From Rhizobium freirei PRF 81 (GTDB lineage Bacteria > Pseudomonadota > Alphaproteobacteria > Rhizobiales > Rhizobiaceae), in contig NZ_AQHN01000055.1 in NCBI RefSeq assembly GCF_000359745.1, positions 62,001 to 126,000 on the forward strand: 64,000 nucleotides of DNA, read 5' to 3'. Positions 1 through 8,795 of this stretch are shown here, piece by piece; positions within the stretch are counted from its first letter, which is position 1; each line of letters begins with the position of its first letter. The translations under genes and the position numbers were made by a program. Below the pieces are notes generated by a model. The model did not search any database and was not told the DNA's origin. It saw only the letters and a list, made by a program, of their open reading frames with translations.

Positions 1-233
1 TCGCGTAGCGTCTGCGTCAGCATGCGCTGGGAAATATCGGGCACCAGCCGGCGCAATTCGCCGAAGCGATAGGGCCGCTTCGCCAATGTTTCCAGCAGCA
101 GCACCGACCATTTCCCGCCGATCTGCGAGATCAGATCGCGCACCGGACAATTGCCGAAATCGAGATTGCTGAGATCGACGTCGCGTAGTGGTGGCTCCAC
201 GCTGCGCAGATTGACGACGGTGCTGGCGCTCAT
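1..233 (-). CDS. HxlR-family transcriptional regulator, 3' part cut by window edge
   Basis: The first 77 codons of a winged-helix HxlR regulator are visible, starting at ATG 233-231. The Cys-containing start (DFGNCPVRDLISQIGGKWSV) followed by LLLETLAKRPYRFGELRRL and DISQRMLTQTLR is the standard HxlR N-terminal pattern, in which the single cysteine can sense electrophiles or oxidants in some members. The C-terminal wing lies beyond the window. It is divergent from the QorB-like reductase at 372, an arrangement like the E. coli ytfH/ytfG pair, so control of that gene is a reasonable inference. No ligand can be read from the sequence. Confidence 0.9.
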   Translation of the reverse strand, partial: MSASTVVNLRSVEPPLRDVDLSNLDFGNCPVRDLISQIGGKWSVLLLETLAKRPYRFGELRRLVPDISQRMLTQTLR

Positions 234-371
234 GCCGGTTCCCTTTTGGTAACTTGGAGCCGAAAAACTGCCTCCTTTACACCTCGAAGTCAATTCCTAT
301 TCTAGTGCTAGTCTCTTTTTGAGAGCAACAGAACCGCTGCAAATCCGCAGCGGTCAAACAAGGAAAAAGTC

Positions 372-1259
372 ATGAGCAGCACCCTTCTCGTCACCGGCGC
401 CGCCGGTCAGCTTGGCCAGCGCATCATTCATCACCTGCTGGAGACTTATAAGGTCGCGCCCGGCCGCATCATTGCCGCTACCCGCAGCCCCGAGAAGCTT
501 GCCGACCTGGCCGCCAAGGGCGTGGTGACCCGCAAGGCAGATTTCGATGACGCCGCCACCCTGCCGGCCGCTTTCGCCGGTGTCGACCTGTTGCTGATCA
601 TCAGCACTGATGCACTCGCCGTCCCGGGTCTGCGCCTGAAGCAGCAGACGGCTGCGGTCGAAGCCGCGAAGAAAGCCGGCGTGAAGCACATTCTCTACAC
701 CTCCATGCCGGCGCCGGAAGGTTCGCTCGTGAGCTTCGCACCCGACCACCTCGGCACCGAAAACGCCATCAAGGCCAGCGGCATCGGCTATACGATCCTG
801 CGCGACGCCTGGTATTTCGACAACTACTTGCTCGGTCTGCCGCACAGCCTCGAAGTCGGCAAGTGGTACACCGCGACCGGCAATGGCCGCGTCAGCAACA
901 TCAGCCGCAACGATTGCGCTCTCGCCATCGCCGCAGCACTGGCGTCCGATGAGACCGAAAACGCCACCTATACGCTGACTGGCTCCACGGCCTTCACGAT
1001 CGAGGACGTCGCAAGCGTCGTCAGCAAGATCACCGGCCGTCCGCTTGAGGTCGTGCAGGTCAATGACGAACAGTTCGCCGCCGGCCTCACCGGTGCCGGC
1101 CTGCCGAAATTCGTGGTCGACATGCTTGTCTCCGCCGACGCCAACACCCGCGCCGGCAAATTCGACATCCTCACGAACGATTTCAACAAGCTGACCGGCA
1201 AGGAGCCGCAAACGCTGCGCAGCTTCGTCGAGGAACACAAGGCCGCATTGGCCGGCTGA
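372..1259 (+). CDS. NAD(P)H-binding SDR reductase, NmrA/QorB-like
   Basis: A 295-residue atypical short-chain reductase. The N-terminus LLVTGAAGQLGQRI carries the GxxGxxG dinucleotide-binding loop, followed by an NmrA-like core (GVDLLLIISTDAL, AGVKHILYTSMPAP, ILRDAWYFDNYL). This matches the QorB (YtfG) family of NAD(P)H:quinone oxidoreductases, which reduce quinones or related electrophiles in the cytosol. It faces an HxlR regulator across 138 bp, which supports induction by an electrophile or oxidant. Length is normal. The substrate is unknown, and a role as a redox sensor like NmrA cannot be excluded. Confidence 0.88.
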   Translation: MSSTLLVTGAAGQLGQRIIHHLLETYKVAPGRIIAATRSPEKLADLAAKGVVTRKADFDDAATLPAAFAGVDLLLIISTDALAVPGLRLKQQTAAVEAAKKAGVKHILYTSMPAPEGSLVSFAPDHLGTENAIKASGIGYTILRDAWYFDNYLLGLPHSLEVGKWYTATGNGRVSNISRNDCALAIAAALASDETENATYTLTGSTAFTIEDVASVVSKITGRPLEVVQVNDEQFAAGLTGAGLPKFVVDMLVSADANTRAGKFDILTNDFNKLTGKEPQTLRSFVEEHKAALAG

Positions 1260-1305
1260 GTTTTAGGAGGTCAGGTGAAGCTTCATTTGCCGCATCTTTG
1301 TGCGT

Positions 1306-1451
1306 GGCCCCTCACCCCAGCCCTCTCCCCGCTTGCGGGGAGAGGGAGCTTTCGCCCTTCAATCGTGAACTCTAACCAAATGAGATAAGCACCGTTCGCG
1401 CGCTGTCGTCCCTTCTCCCCGCAAGCGGGGAGAAGGCTAGGATGAGGGGCC
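1306..1451. repeat. Inverted pair of palindromic intergenic repeats
   Basis: Two copies of a roughly 41-base unit lie in opposite orientation (1306-1346 and 1411-1451), each containing its own hairpin around CTCCCCGCTTGCGGGGAG or CTCCCCGCAAGCGGGGAG. The outer edges (GGCCCCTCACCCC and GGATGAGGGGCC) also match as inverted repeats, so the whole block can fold into one large cruciform. It lies between two convergent genes, qorB-like and pdxJ, where it could stop transcription from both sides. Such REP-like units are common between genes in rhizobia. Confidence 0.85.
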
Positions 1452-1504
1452 AGGCACTATGGCGCGTCAGCGACGCCGTCGCCTGACCAGCACCAAGCCT
1501 ATCC

Positions 1505-2260
1505 TTATCCAACCACCTGCCCACACGCCCGGCGGAAACGGCGCACCGTCTCGGCCATGCCATATTCCAGCGCATCCGCCGTCAGTCCGTGGCCGATCGA
1601 CGTTTCCGCAAGCTTCGGAATACGCTTGAGGAGCGCCGGTAGGTTGGCGACCGTCAGATCGTGACCGGCATTGACATCGAGGCCGTTGGCGAAGGCGGCG
1701 TCGGCGGTCTTGCCGAGCATCTCCAGAAAGACAGCAGCCTTTTCCGGATCATCATAGCAGCCGCCATAAGGGCCGGTGTAAAGCTCGATGCGATCGGCAC
1801 CGACCTCCTTGGCGATCTTCACCGCGTCGATATCGCCGTCGCCATCGGCAAACAGCGAAACGCGGCAGCCGATCGTCTTGTACCTGGCAACGACCTCGGC
1901 CAGCAGTTTACGGTTCTTGCGAAAGTCCCAACCATGATCCGATGTCGCCTGCGTGGGATCGTCCGGCACGAGCGTCACCTGCTCGGGCTCGGCCGAAGCG
2001 CAGAGATCGAAGAACTCATCGGTCGGATAGCCCTCGATGTTGAACTCCGCCTCCGGAAACTCGTCGTCGATCAGTGCGCGGATCTCAGGCAGATCGGAAA
2101 AGCGGATATGCCGCTGATCCGGGCGCGGATGAACGGTCAGACCGCTGGCGCCGGCGGCAAGCGCGATACGGCCAAGCCCGGTGACGCTCGGCCAGGGAAG
2201 GTCGCGCCGATTGCGCAGCATCGCTATGGCGTTGAGGTTCACGGAAAGCTTGGCGGGCAT
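1505..2260 (-). CDS. pdxJ: Pyridoxine 5'-phosphate synthase
   Basis: A 251-residue TIM-barrel enzyme that condenses 1-deoxyxylulose 5-phosphate with 3-amino-2-oxopropyl phosphate to make pyridoxine 5'-phosphate, the last ring-forming step of the DXP-dependent vitamin B6 route. Visible family blocks are [15 protein letters not shown] at the start, [53 protein letters not shown], and [11 protein letters not shown] near the C-terminus. The length is slightly above that of E. coli PdxJ. The ATG at 2260 has AGGGATTTCG upstream as a ribosome site. It stands alone, with no other B6 genes nearby. Confidence 0.96.
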   Translation of the reverse strand: MPAKLSVNLNAIAMLRNRRDLPWPSVTGLGRIALAAGASGLTVHPRPDQRHIRFSDLPEIRALIDDEFPEAEFNIEGYPTDEFFDLCASAEPEQVTLVPDDPTQATSDHGWDFRKNRKLLAEVVARYKTIGCRVSLFADGDGDIDAVKIAKEVGADRIELYTGPYGGCYDDPEKAAVFLEMLGKTADAAFANGLDVNAGHDLTVANLPALLKRIPKLAETSIGHGLTADALEYGMAETVRRFRRACGQVVG

Positions 2261-2424
2261 GATCGAAATCCCTGATTTTCAAAGCGGATGATAACAGCCG
2301 TTTTATGCCATTATGCCCAGCAAAACCAACGAGATTCCGACATCAATCCATGCAAAACTTTGATAGGCGCCCCGCACAAGTGTCCCCGCCTGACGATGGA
2401 TCTGTGGAGAAGCCTGAAGTCGTA

Positions 2425-3552
2425 TCAGCGAACGATCGTCAGCGTTTCGGCGGCACGGGTAATCGCCGTGTAAAGCCAGCGCTCGCGGGTATCGCGAAAC
2501 GCCCAGCTCTCATCGAACAGCACGACATTGTTCCATTGCGAACCCTGCGCCTTGTGCACTGTCAATGCGTAGCCGTAGTCGAATTCGTCATAGCGCTTGC
2601 GCGTCGACCATGGAATCTCGCCCTCGACATCCTCAAAGGCCTGCTTCAAGAGCTTGATCTTCGCAGCGCCCCGATCCATGTCGTCATCTTCCGGGCGGAT
2701 CAAAAGGTTGATGCCCGGCTTGGTGGTTTCCCTGGAAGAGGTCATGACCTGCCAGAGCGAGCCGTTAAGCAGCCCCTTGGCGGGATCGTTGCGCAGGCAG
2801 ACCAGCTTGTCGCCGGATTGCGGATAGTCTGCCGTAAAGCCTTTCAACTCGCGCAGACGCTGATTATAGCGCCGGCGAGTCCTGTTGGTGCCGACCAATA
2901 CCTGATCGGCCTCCATCACCAACGGCTGCGTGACCTCGTTCTTCGAGATCACCTGCGCGGTGCCGTAGTCGCCGTGCATGATCTCCTTGCCCTCGCGCAC
3001 CTGCATGGCGAGCTGGATGATCGGATTGTCGCGGGCCTGACGATGAATATCCGTCAGCAGATAATCCGGCTCCTCATTCGTGAAGAAACCGCCGCCGGAA
3101 ACCGGCGGGAGCTGTCCGGGATCGCCGAGCACCAGAATGGGCGTCCCGAAGCTCATCAAATCCTTGCCGAGCGCTTCGTCCACCATCGAGCATTCGTCGA
3201 CGATGATGAGCGCTGCCTTGGCAACCGGGCTCTGGCGGTTGATGGTGAACATCGGGGCGATCGAGGTCTTGCCCGTCTCTTCGTCCTCGACAGCCTCTTC
3301 GCCGCGCGGCCGGTAGATCAGCGAGTGGATGGTCTTGGCGTTCGAGGCGCCGCGCGAGCGCAGCACCTGCGCCGCCTTGCCGGTGAAGGCCGCAAACAGC
3401 ACGTCGCCGTCCACATGCTCGGCAAAATGCCGCGCAAGCGTCGTTTTGCCCGTGCCGGCATAGCCGAACAGACGGAACAGCGGCGAGCGCCCTTCCTTCA
3501 GCCACTTGGCGACGGCCTGGAGCGCTTCATCTTGTTGCGGCGCGAATTGCAT
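2425..3552 (-). CDS. ATP-dependent RecD-like DNA helicase
   Basis: A compact 375-residue superfamily 1B helicase. Walker A is FGYAGTGKTT at about residues 29-38, the DExx box is ALIIVDECSM, motif III is ILVLGDPGQLPPV, and the C-terminal YALTVHKAQGSQW is the UvrD/RecD C-terminal fold. It lacks the extra N-terminal domain of full RecD and RecD2, so it resembles the short AAA_30/UvrD_C_2 proteins usually annotated as ATP-dependent RecD-like helicases. A role in DNA repair or end processing is inferred from the family only. No recB or recC genes are adjacent. The ribosome site in front of ATG 3552 is weak. Confidence 0.9.
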   Translation of the reverse strand: MQFAPQQDEALQAVAKWLKEGRSPLFRLFGYAGTGKTTLARHFAEHVDGDVLFAAFTGKAAQVLRSRGASNAKTIHSLIYRPRGEEAVEDEETGKTSIAPMFTINRQSPVAKAALIIVDECSMVDEALGKDLMSFGTPILVLGDPGQLPPVSGGGFFTNEEPDYLLTDIHRQARDNPIIQLAMQVREGKEIMHGDYGTAQVISKNEVTQPLVMEADQVLVGTNRTRRRYNQRLRELKGFTADYPQSGDKLVCLRNDPAKGLLNGSLWQVMTSSRETTKPGINLLIRPEDDDMDRGAAKIKLLKQAFEDVEGEIPWSTRKRYDEFDYGYALTVHKAQGSQWNNVVLFDESWAFRDTRERWLYTAITRAAETLTIVR

Positions 3553-3612
3553 AGGCGGAATTGGCAGGATTCGGCCGCAGGAAGCAAGCAGTAAAAAATA
3601 CCCGGCGGATAG

Positions 3613-3639
3613 GGAATAAAATCAGGAGTGCCGGTGTCT
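3613..3639 (+). promoter_or_regulatory. Candidate ECF-sigma promoter
   Basis: GGAATA (3613-3618) is followed after 16 bases by TGTCTC (3635-3640), about 65 bases before the ATG of the secreted-repeat gene that heads the sigma operon. A GGAA-type -35 with a GTC-type -10 is the usual ECF layout, so autoregulation by the sigma factor at 4068 is plausible. This rests on motif spacing only. Confidence 0.4.
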
Positions 3640-3703
3640 CATGTCCGGCAACGCAAAACGCGACGCCTGAGCAATTATTATTCACCACCCGAGGAGAAAC
3701 ATC

Positions 3704-4084
3704 ATGAAGACCGTGAGATTCCTGGCCGCGCTCGCTGCAGCATCGGCCTTTGCCACAGTCGCTTTCGCTGCAGAGCCCGTCAAGACGGTCGAAAGCGCCA
3801 AAGGCAAGGTCCTTGCCGGCGAAAACGGCAAGACCCTCTATACCTTCAAGAACGACAAGGCTGGCGAATCCAATTGCAACGGCGATTGCGCAAAAGCCTG
3901 GCCACCCTTCATGGCCGATAGCAAAGCCAAGGCCGAGGGTGCATATTCGATCATTACCCGCAAGGACGGGATGAAACAGTGGGCAAAGGACGGCATGCCG
4001 CTCTACTTCTTCTCCAAGGACGCAAAATCAGGTGATGTCGCCGGCGACGGCTTCAAGGGCGTCTGGAATGCCGCACGGCCCTGA
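3704..4084 (+). CDS. Secreted repeat protein (COG4315 / PF03640 type)
   Basis: A 126-residue exported protein. Residues 1-22 are a signal peptide (MKTVRFLAALAAASAFATVAFA). The mature part carries two PF03640 'secreted repeat of unknown function' units: GKTLYTFKNDKAGESNCNGD, with CAKAWPPF, and MPLYFFSKDAKSGDVAGDGF, ending in GVWNAARP. The two cysteines of NCNGDC may bind metal or form a disulfide. The biochemical function of this family is unknown. It precedes and slightly overlaps an ECF sigma gene, so it is probably part of an envelope stress regulon. Confidence 0.9.
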   Translation: MKTVRFLAALAAASAFATVAFAAEPVKTVESAKGKVLAGENGKTLYTFKNDKAGESNCNGDCAKAWPPFMADSKAKAEGAYSIITRKDGMKQWAKDGMPLYFFSKDAKSGDVAGDGFKGVWNAARP

Positions 4085-4622
4085 CCGGACCGAAAACGGC
4101 GCGGCGGGAGCCTCCCCCGCGCCGGATGGTTTCGAGGCGGAGGTGCTGGCGCTCCTCCCCTCGCTGCGGCGCTATTCGCGCAGCCTCACCCGCTCGGATG
4201 CCGATGGCGAAGACCTGCTTCAGGATTGCGTCGAAAAGGTTCTGACCCGGCGCGGCCAATGGCGGGGACTGAACCTGCGCGGCTGGGTCCTTACCATCAT
4301 GACCAATCTCTATCGCAACGGACTGCGCCAGCAGGGCAATCGCAATTTCATCGACATTGATGAAAACAGCCAGTTGGCCGCAGCGGAAACCGACAACGAC
4401 CCGCTGCAACGGTCACGCCTGGAAACGGCCTTGAACAGCCTCGGCGAAGACTATCGAGCGGTGCTGATGCTCGTCGTCGTCGAAGGTTACAGCTATCAGG
4501 ATGTCGCCGACATGCTCGATATCCCGATCGGCACCGTCATGTCGCGCCTGTCGCGCGCGCGCCAGAAGATGACCAGCCTGCTGAATGCAGACAATGTTGT
4601 CACGCTTCGGAGACCAAGATGA
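4068..4622 (+). CDS. ECF-type RNA polymerase sigma factor
   Basis: A 184-residue group 4 sigma factor. Region 2 runs from about residue 25 (LLPSLRRYSRSLTRSDADGE, DLLQDCVEKVL, GWVLTIMTNLYRN) and region 4 from about residue 110 (ALNSLGEDYRAVLMLVVVEG, SYQDVADMLDIPIGTVMSRL). I chose ATG 4068, which overlaps the preceding gene by 17 bases and has AAGGGCG upstream; an ATG at 4032 is possible but lies deeper inside that gene. The stop overlaps the start of the next gene (ATGA at 4619-4622), which indicates translational coupling to the anti-sigma factor. Confidence 0.93.
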   Translation: MPHGPDRTENGAAGASPAPDGFEAEVLALLPSLRRYSRSLTRSDADGEDLLQDCVEKVLTRRGQWRGLNLRGWVLTIMTNLYRNGLRQQGNRNFIDIDENSQLAAAETDNDPLQRSRLETALNSLGEDYRAVLMLVVVEGYSYQDVADMLDIPIGTVMSRLSRARQKMTSLLNADNVVTLRRPR

Positions 4623-5422
4623 ACGAAAACAACCCGACCGTGACCGAAGCGGACCTTCACGCCTTTGCCGATGGCTTGCTATCGCCGGAAAAGCAGGCGG
4701 AATTGCAGGCATGGCTGACCGAAAACCCCGAGGACGCCGCCGCCGTTGCGGCATGGCAGGCGCAGAACGATGACATCCGGGCGATGTTCTCTCCTTATGC
4801 AAAAGCAAAGGACGGCGATACGGACCTTATTTCGAAGAACAGAAGCACATCGTCCGAACAGGCAATTGCACCACAACGAAGCCGTCGGCTGATGCTGCTT
4901 GCTGCCTCATTCGCGCTGTTCTTCGCCGGTGCCGCGGCTGGCCACTTCGGCCCTGATCTTTTCGCCCGGCCCGAAATGCGGCTGACCGCAATCGAAGCCC
5001 TGCCGCAGCAGGCGCATTCGGCCTTCGTGGTCTATGCCAGCGATGTCCGCCATCCGGTCGAAGTCGGCGCGGATCAGGAGGCACACCTCGCCACCTGGCT
5101 CGGCAAACGCATGAATATCGCCGGCCTCAAGGTGCCGAGCCTGCAGAAACTGGGCTTCCAGCTGGTCGGCGGCCGGCTGCTGCCGATCAACGGCACGCCA
5201 GGCGCCCTGTTCATGTATGAAAATGCCAGCGGCCAGCGCCTGACGGTGCTGTTGGGGCACAATAGCGGCAACACCACGACGAGCTTCCGTTTCGCCAGCA
5301 GCGGCGCCGTCGAAACCTTCTACTGGATCGATGGTGATCTCGGCTATGCCGTGACGGGCGAGATTTCACGCGACATGCTGCGGCAAGTGGCGGACGAGTG
5401 CTACAAGCAGTTCTCTTCTTAG
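4619..5422 (+). CDS. Membrane anti-sigma factor
   Basis: A 267-residue protein with a short cytoplasmic anti-sigma domain (VTEADLHAFADGLLSPEKQA, then AELQAWLTENPEDAAAVAAW), a single membrane span at about residues 90-110 (LMLLAASFALFFAGAAAGHF) and a periplasmic domain ending in DMLRQVADECYKQFSS. This is the layout of FecR/ChrR-like transmembrane regulators that hold an ECF sigma factor at the inner membrane until an envelope signal releases it. I see no clear HxxxCxxC zinc motif. ATGA overlap with the sigma gene supports a fixed sigma/anti-sigma ratio. Confidence 0.88.
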   Translation: MNENNPTVTEADLHAFADGLLSPEKQAELQAWLTENPEDAAAVAAWQAQNDDIRAMFSPYAKAKDGDTDLISKNRSTSSEQAIAPQRSRRLMLLAASFALFFAGAAAGHFGPDLFARPEMRLTAIEALPQQAHSAFVVYASDVRHPVEVGADQEAHLATWLGKRMNIAGLKVPSLQKLGFQLVGGRLLPINGTPGALFMYENASGQRLTVLLGHNSGNTTTSFRFASSGAVETFYWIDGDLGYAVTGEISRDMLRQVADECYKQFSS

Positions 5423-5458
5423 GTTGCCCAGAGCGGTAAAGGCGCCCCTCGGATTGCT

Positions 5459-5848
5459 TTAGCGCTGCGGATCGTTTTCCAGCGTGATCGGTTTGCCATG
5501 CGGCGTCGCCTCCGCCGCGCGCTGCCAGCTTTGCTGCAAAGCCAGGACCGCATCCGCATCGGCGACGCCCTTCGACACCAGCAGGCCTGACAGCGCCGCC
5601 ACCCAGCGATCGAAATAATCGCTGCCATCAGCCGCGCAGCCCGGCTTGTGCAGTTCCGCCGACAGCTGTTCGGCCCATTCGCTCCAGGCAAACAGGCCCT
5701 TCTCATGCAGATGCACGGTCATTGCAAAGGCATCCGCCGCCCAGGGCTCGGGAAAGACCGGCTCGCCATCGGTTGATTTCGGCAAGCCCGGCGATTGCGC
5801 CAGAGGCGATGCGGTCTCACACACGCTCAAGATAGCTCTCCCAAGCAT
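5459..5848 (-). CDS. Nitrile hydratase accessory protein (activator)
   Basis: A 129-residue small protein matching the nitrile hydratase accessory family: MTVHLHEKGLFAWSEWAEQL and YFDRWVAALSGLLVSKGV resemble beta-subunit segments. Such proteins act as self-subunit-swapping chaperones that deliver cobalt to the alpha subunit. It is the last gene of the nthA-nthB-accessory order typical of cobalt enzymes. From ATG 5848 it overlaps nthB by 32 bases. A GTG at 5824, with GGGAGAG upstream and only 8 bases of overlap, is an equally credible start. Confidence 0.85.
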   Translation of the reverse strand: MLGRAILSVCETASPLAQSPGLPKSTDGEPVFPEPWAADAFAMTVHLHEKGLFAWSEWAEQLSAELHKPGCAADGSDYFDRWVAALSGLLVSKGVADADAVLALQQSWQRAAEATPHGKPITLENDPQR

Positions 5849-6476
5849 CGATCGAGACGGTCAGCGAGGGATCGCCGCCCTCGCCCCAGATCTCGGCACC
5901 ATCGAAAACGACCGTGTAGACCCATTGCGGATTTTCGCCGCGGCCGTGGGCGTTATCGTCCGGGAAGACGAACGAGCCCTGTACGGCTTCGACGACGCCC
6001 GTCTTGGCGCGGGCGTAGCGCGGCAATCTTGTATGGCCTGTCGGATTGAAGTTTTTCGTCCTCACATGATCGCCGGTGGCGAAAAGCGGTACGGTATCGA
6101 CCGGCCGGTCGCAAGGCCCGCCCTTGGCCAATACGCCATCGACCATATCCGCCTTCAGAACCCGCTTCGGCACCCTACCCTGCTCAAGCGAGTGACCGGT
6201 GTACAGCTCCTCGGCGGTGGCGAAACCGTGCCGCTCAAGCAGCATGTCTATGCCCCGAGTCCAGACCTCGTAATAGCTGGCGGCAAGATAATCGGCCGGC
6301 GGAATGTTTTCGCGCGCATGCCGGCTCTCGTCTATCGTCCAGGCGCCGAAAGCGCCGCAGGAGAGCGTGATGCCAAGCGCACGTTTTTCCCATTCGGCAT
6401 GGAAATAGGGTTCGTTCTGTTCCGGCGCGACCGGGCCGAAGCCCATCTGGCCGCCGAGATCGTGCGGGCCGTTCAT
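5817..6476 (-). CDS. nthB: Nitrile hydratase subunit beta
   Basis: A 219-residue subunit with the family start [20 protein letters not shown], the helical N-terminal part ([16 protein letters not shown]) and the SH3-like C-terminal barrel ([29 protein letters not shown]). Paired with the alpha subunit, it hydrates nitriles to amides in the cytosol. It is directly downstream of nthA with an ATGA overlap (6473-6476), so the two are translated together in equal amounts. Confidence 0.95.
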   Translation of the reverse strand: MNGPHDLGGQMGFGPVAPEQNEPYFHAEWEKRALGITLSCGAFGAWTIDESRHARENIPPADYLAASYYEVWTRGIDMLLERHGFATAEELYTGHSLEQGRVPKRVLKADMVDGVLAKGGPCDRPVDTVPLFATGDHVRTKNFNPTGHTRLPRYARAKTGVVEAVQGSFVFPDDNAHGRGENPQWVYTVVFDGAEIWGEGGDPSLTVSIDAWESYLERV

Positions 6477-7123
6477 AGCGCAGCCCCTGGCGTTTTGGCG
6501 ACTGCCGTCCCGATCATGGCGTCGCGGCTGACGAGATCCGCGAGCGCCGCCTCATCCATGCCTTCGGAACCGGCCGGCCGTTCCGGGATCACCAGATAGC
6601 GAAGTTCCGCCGTCGAATCCCAGACGCGGATCTTCGTCTCCTGCGGCAACGACAGGCCGAACTCCGCAAGCACGCCGCGCGGGTCGATGACAGCACGCGA
6701 GCGATAGGCGGGCGCCTTATACCAGACGGGCGGCAGCCCGAGCACCGCCCAGGGATAGCAAGAGCAAAGCGTGCAGACGATCAGATTATGCGTCTCCGGA
6801 GTATTGAACACCGCACGCATGTGCTCGCCTTGACGGCCGGTAAAACCGAGGCTTGCAATCGCCGCTGTCGCATCGCGCCGCAGCCAGTCGGCAAAATCGG
6901 GATCGCTCCAGGCCTTCGCCACCACCCGCGCGCCGTTGCGCGGCCCGACCTTCGTCTCATAGGTCTCGACGATACGGTCGATCGCCGCCGGGTCGATCAA
7001 ACCCTTTTCCGTCAGCAGCGTTTCGAGCGCCTTCACACGCGCCTGCATGTCGGAATAGTGATTGTCGTGGTGATGGTGGTGATCGTGATGATCGTCGTCA
7101 TCATGCGAGTGTCCGTGGGACAT
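6473..7123 (-). CDS. nthA: Nitrile hydratase subunit alpha, cobalt type
   Basis: A 216-residue catalytic subunit. The metal loop [10 protein letters not shown] (cysteines at 117-122) has the Thr of cobalt enzymes; iron enzymes carry Ser there. Two of these cysteines are oxidised in the mature enzyme. Further landmarks are [31 protein letters not shown] and [22 protein letters not shown] 7123 is preceded by AGGAGGC and is chosen over a start 37 codons upstream. Residues 3-22 are an unusually dense His/Asp tract with 11 histidines, probably a metal-binding tail. A LysE-type exporter lies 23 bases upstream on the same strand. Confidence 0.95.
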   Translation of the reverse strand: MSHGHSHDDDDHHDHHHHHDNHYSDMQARVKALETLLTEKGLIDPAAIDRIVETYETKVGPRNGARVVAKAWSDPDFADWLRRDATAAIASLGFTGRQGEHMRAVFNTPETHNLIVCTLCSCYPWAVLGLPPVWYKAPAYRSRAVIDPRGVLAEFGLSLPQETKIRVWDSTAELRYLVIPERPAGSEGMDEAALADLVSRDAMIGTAVAKTPGAAL

Positions 7124-7146
7124 GGCTGCCTCCTGTCTCTTGCCCG

Positions 7147-7740
7147 TTACTTTAGCATCGGCCAGAGACTGAGCACCAGCAGGACGGCCATGGTTATGTT
7201 GAACCATTTGAGCCGGACGGGATCGGACAGCCACTCACGCAGCGCAGAACCGAAGCCGGCCCAGGTCGAAACGCTCGGAAGGTTGACTGCGGCAAACGCC
7301 AGCCCGACGAGAAGGACGGTGACGAGGTAGAGCTGTTCGTTGGTGTAGGTCGCCATGGCGGTGACTGCCATCACCCAGGCCTTCGGATTGACCCATTGGA
7401 ACGCGGCGGCACTCATGAAGCTCATCGGCTGTGCGGAGCCTTCGCTCTCAGTCAGGCTGCGCGACGTGCCGATCTTCCAGGCGATCCAGACAAGATAGGC
7501 GCCGCCCGCGAATTTCAGCAGGGTGTAGAGTATCGGCACGGTATGCAGCACAGCGCCGAGGCCGAGGCCGACGCCAAGCAGCAGCGACAGGAAACCAACG
7601 CCGATGCCGAGCATATGCGGGATGGTGCGCCGGAAACCGAAGTTCACGCCGGAAGCAAACAACATCATGTTGTTTGGCCCTGGGGTGATAGAGGTTGTGA
7701 ATGCAAAAAGTAAAAGAGCCAGAAATGTATCCAGCGCCAT
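7147..7740 (-). CDS. LysE/RhtB-family exporter
   Basis: A 197-residue inner-membrane protein. The N-terminal [22 protein letters not shown] is the signature of LysE/RhtB amino-acid and small-metabolite exporters, and about five to six hydrophobic segments follow ([55 protein letters not shown]). ATG 7740 has GGGAGGCC upstream; the open frame extends further but without a better site. It lies 23 bases before nthA on the same strand, so it is likely co-transcribed with nitrile hydratase. Its substrate cannot be read from sequence. Confidence 0.9.
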   Translation of the reverse strand: MALDTFLALLLFAFTTSITPGPNNMMLFASGVNFGFRRTIPHMLGIGVGFLSLLLGVGLGLGAVLHTVPILYTLLKFAGGAYLVWIAWKIGTSRSLTESEGSAQPMSFMSAAAFQWVNPKAWVMAVTAMATYTNEQLYLVTVLLVGLAFAAVNLPSVSTWAGFGSALREWLSDPVRLKWFNITMAVLLVLSLWPMLK

Positions 7741-7947
7741 AAGGCCTCCCGGGACACCGTATGTGACAAAGGGCGGCATCCAAAATTCTTGTTCATACGC
7801 GCAGAATATGAGTGTCGCGCGTCTGTGCGACATTAGTTCGCCAGCCATACGAAAGCCATAGGCTGATTGTCACCGTGACATGACGGATGTCGATTGAAAT
7901 CCGTGGGGATGGACCTATCCTTCGGCTTTCTGCAGCGAGGACAGACC

Positions 7948-8793
7948 ATGCGCGACCCCATCCCCTCAGTCACCCTTCCCTCCGGCATCATGGTTCCGGC
8001 GCTCGGCCAGGGGACATGGAATATGGGGGAGAATACCGCGACCGCCAGAGACGAGATCACCAGTCTCAAAACCGGACTCGATCTCGGCATGACGCTGATC
8101 GACACGGCGGAAATGTATGCCGACGGCGGCTCCGAGGAGATCGTCGGCAAGGCGATCGAAGGCCGGCGCGACGAGGTTTTCCTGGTCAGCAAGGTCTATC
8201 CCGCCAATGCCAGCCGCAAGGGCGCGGTCGAAGCCTGCGAACGCAGCCTGAAGCGCCTGAACACCGACCGCCTAGACCTCTATCTGCTGCATTGGCGCGG
8301 AAACTACCCGCTCGAAGAGACCGTGGAGGCTTTCGAAGGACTGAAAGCGGCGGGCAAAATCAAGGCCTGGGGCGTCTCGAATTTCGACGTTGACGATATG
8401 GACGAGCTGCTTTCCGTGCCGAACGGCGGCAATGTCGCGGCCAATCAGGTGCTCTACAATCTCGGCCGGCGCGGCATCGAATACGACCTTCTGCCGTGGT
8501 GCCAGGAGCGCAGCATTCCGATCATGGCCTATTCGCCGATCGAACAGGGCCGCCTGCTTCACCATCCAGAACTTATCCGCATCGCCAAGACCTATCAGGC
8601 CACGCCGGCCCAGATCGCCCTCGCCTTCCTTTTGGAGCGCGATGGCGTGATATCGATCCCGAAATCGTCGAACCCGCAGCGCGTCGAGGAAAACCGTGGC
8701 TCCATAGATGTCGACATGACTGACGAGGATTGGGCCATCCTCGACGCCGCCTTCCCGCCGCCATCGCGAAAGAAATCATTGGAAATGCTGTAG
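7948..8793 (+). CDS. Aldo/keto reductase
   Basis: A 281-residue (alpha/beta)8 NADPH-dependent reductase. The tetrad is visible: Asp in [12 protein letters not shown] with the catalytic Tyr three residues later, Lys in [11 protein letters not shown], and His in [13 protein letters not shown]. The cofactor-binding C-terminal motif is [18 protein letters not shown] 7948 follows GAGGAC; an in-frame ATG at 7894 lacks a ribosome site. It likely reduces small aldehydes or ketones, substrate unknown. It converges on the KpsC-like gene, with only two bases between the two stop codons. Confidence 0.93.
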   Translation: MRDPIPSVTLPSGIMVPALGQGTWNMGENTATARDEITSLKTGLDLGMTLIDTAEMYADGGSEEIVGKAIEGRRDEVFLVSKVYPANASRKGAVEACERSLKRLNTDRLDLYLLHWRGNYPLEETVEAFEGLKAAGKIKAWGVSNFDVDDMDELLSVPNGGNVAANQVLYNLGRRGIEYDLLPWCQERSIPIMAYSPIEQGRLLHHPELIRIAKTYQATPAQIALAFLLERDGVISIPKSSNPQRVEENRGSIDVDMTDEDWAILDAAFPPPSRKKSLEML

Positions 8794-8795
8794 GT

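Noticed and set aside
2305-3594. 429-codon open frame on the plus strand
   Set aside because: Antisense to the RecD-like helicase, which has clear motifs; no support for the opposite frame.
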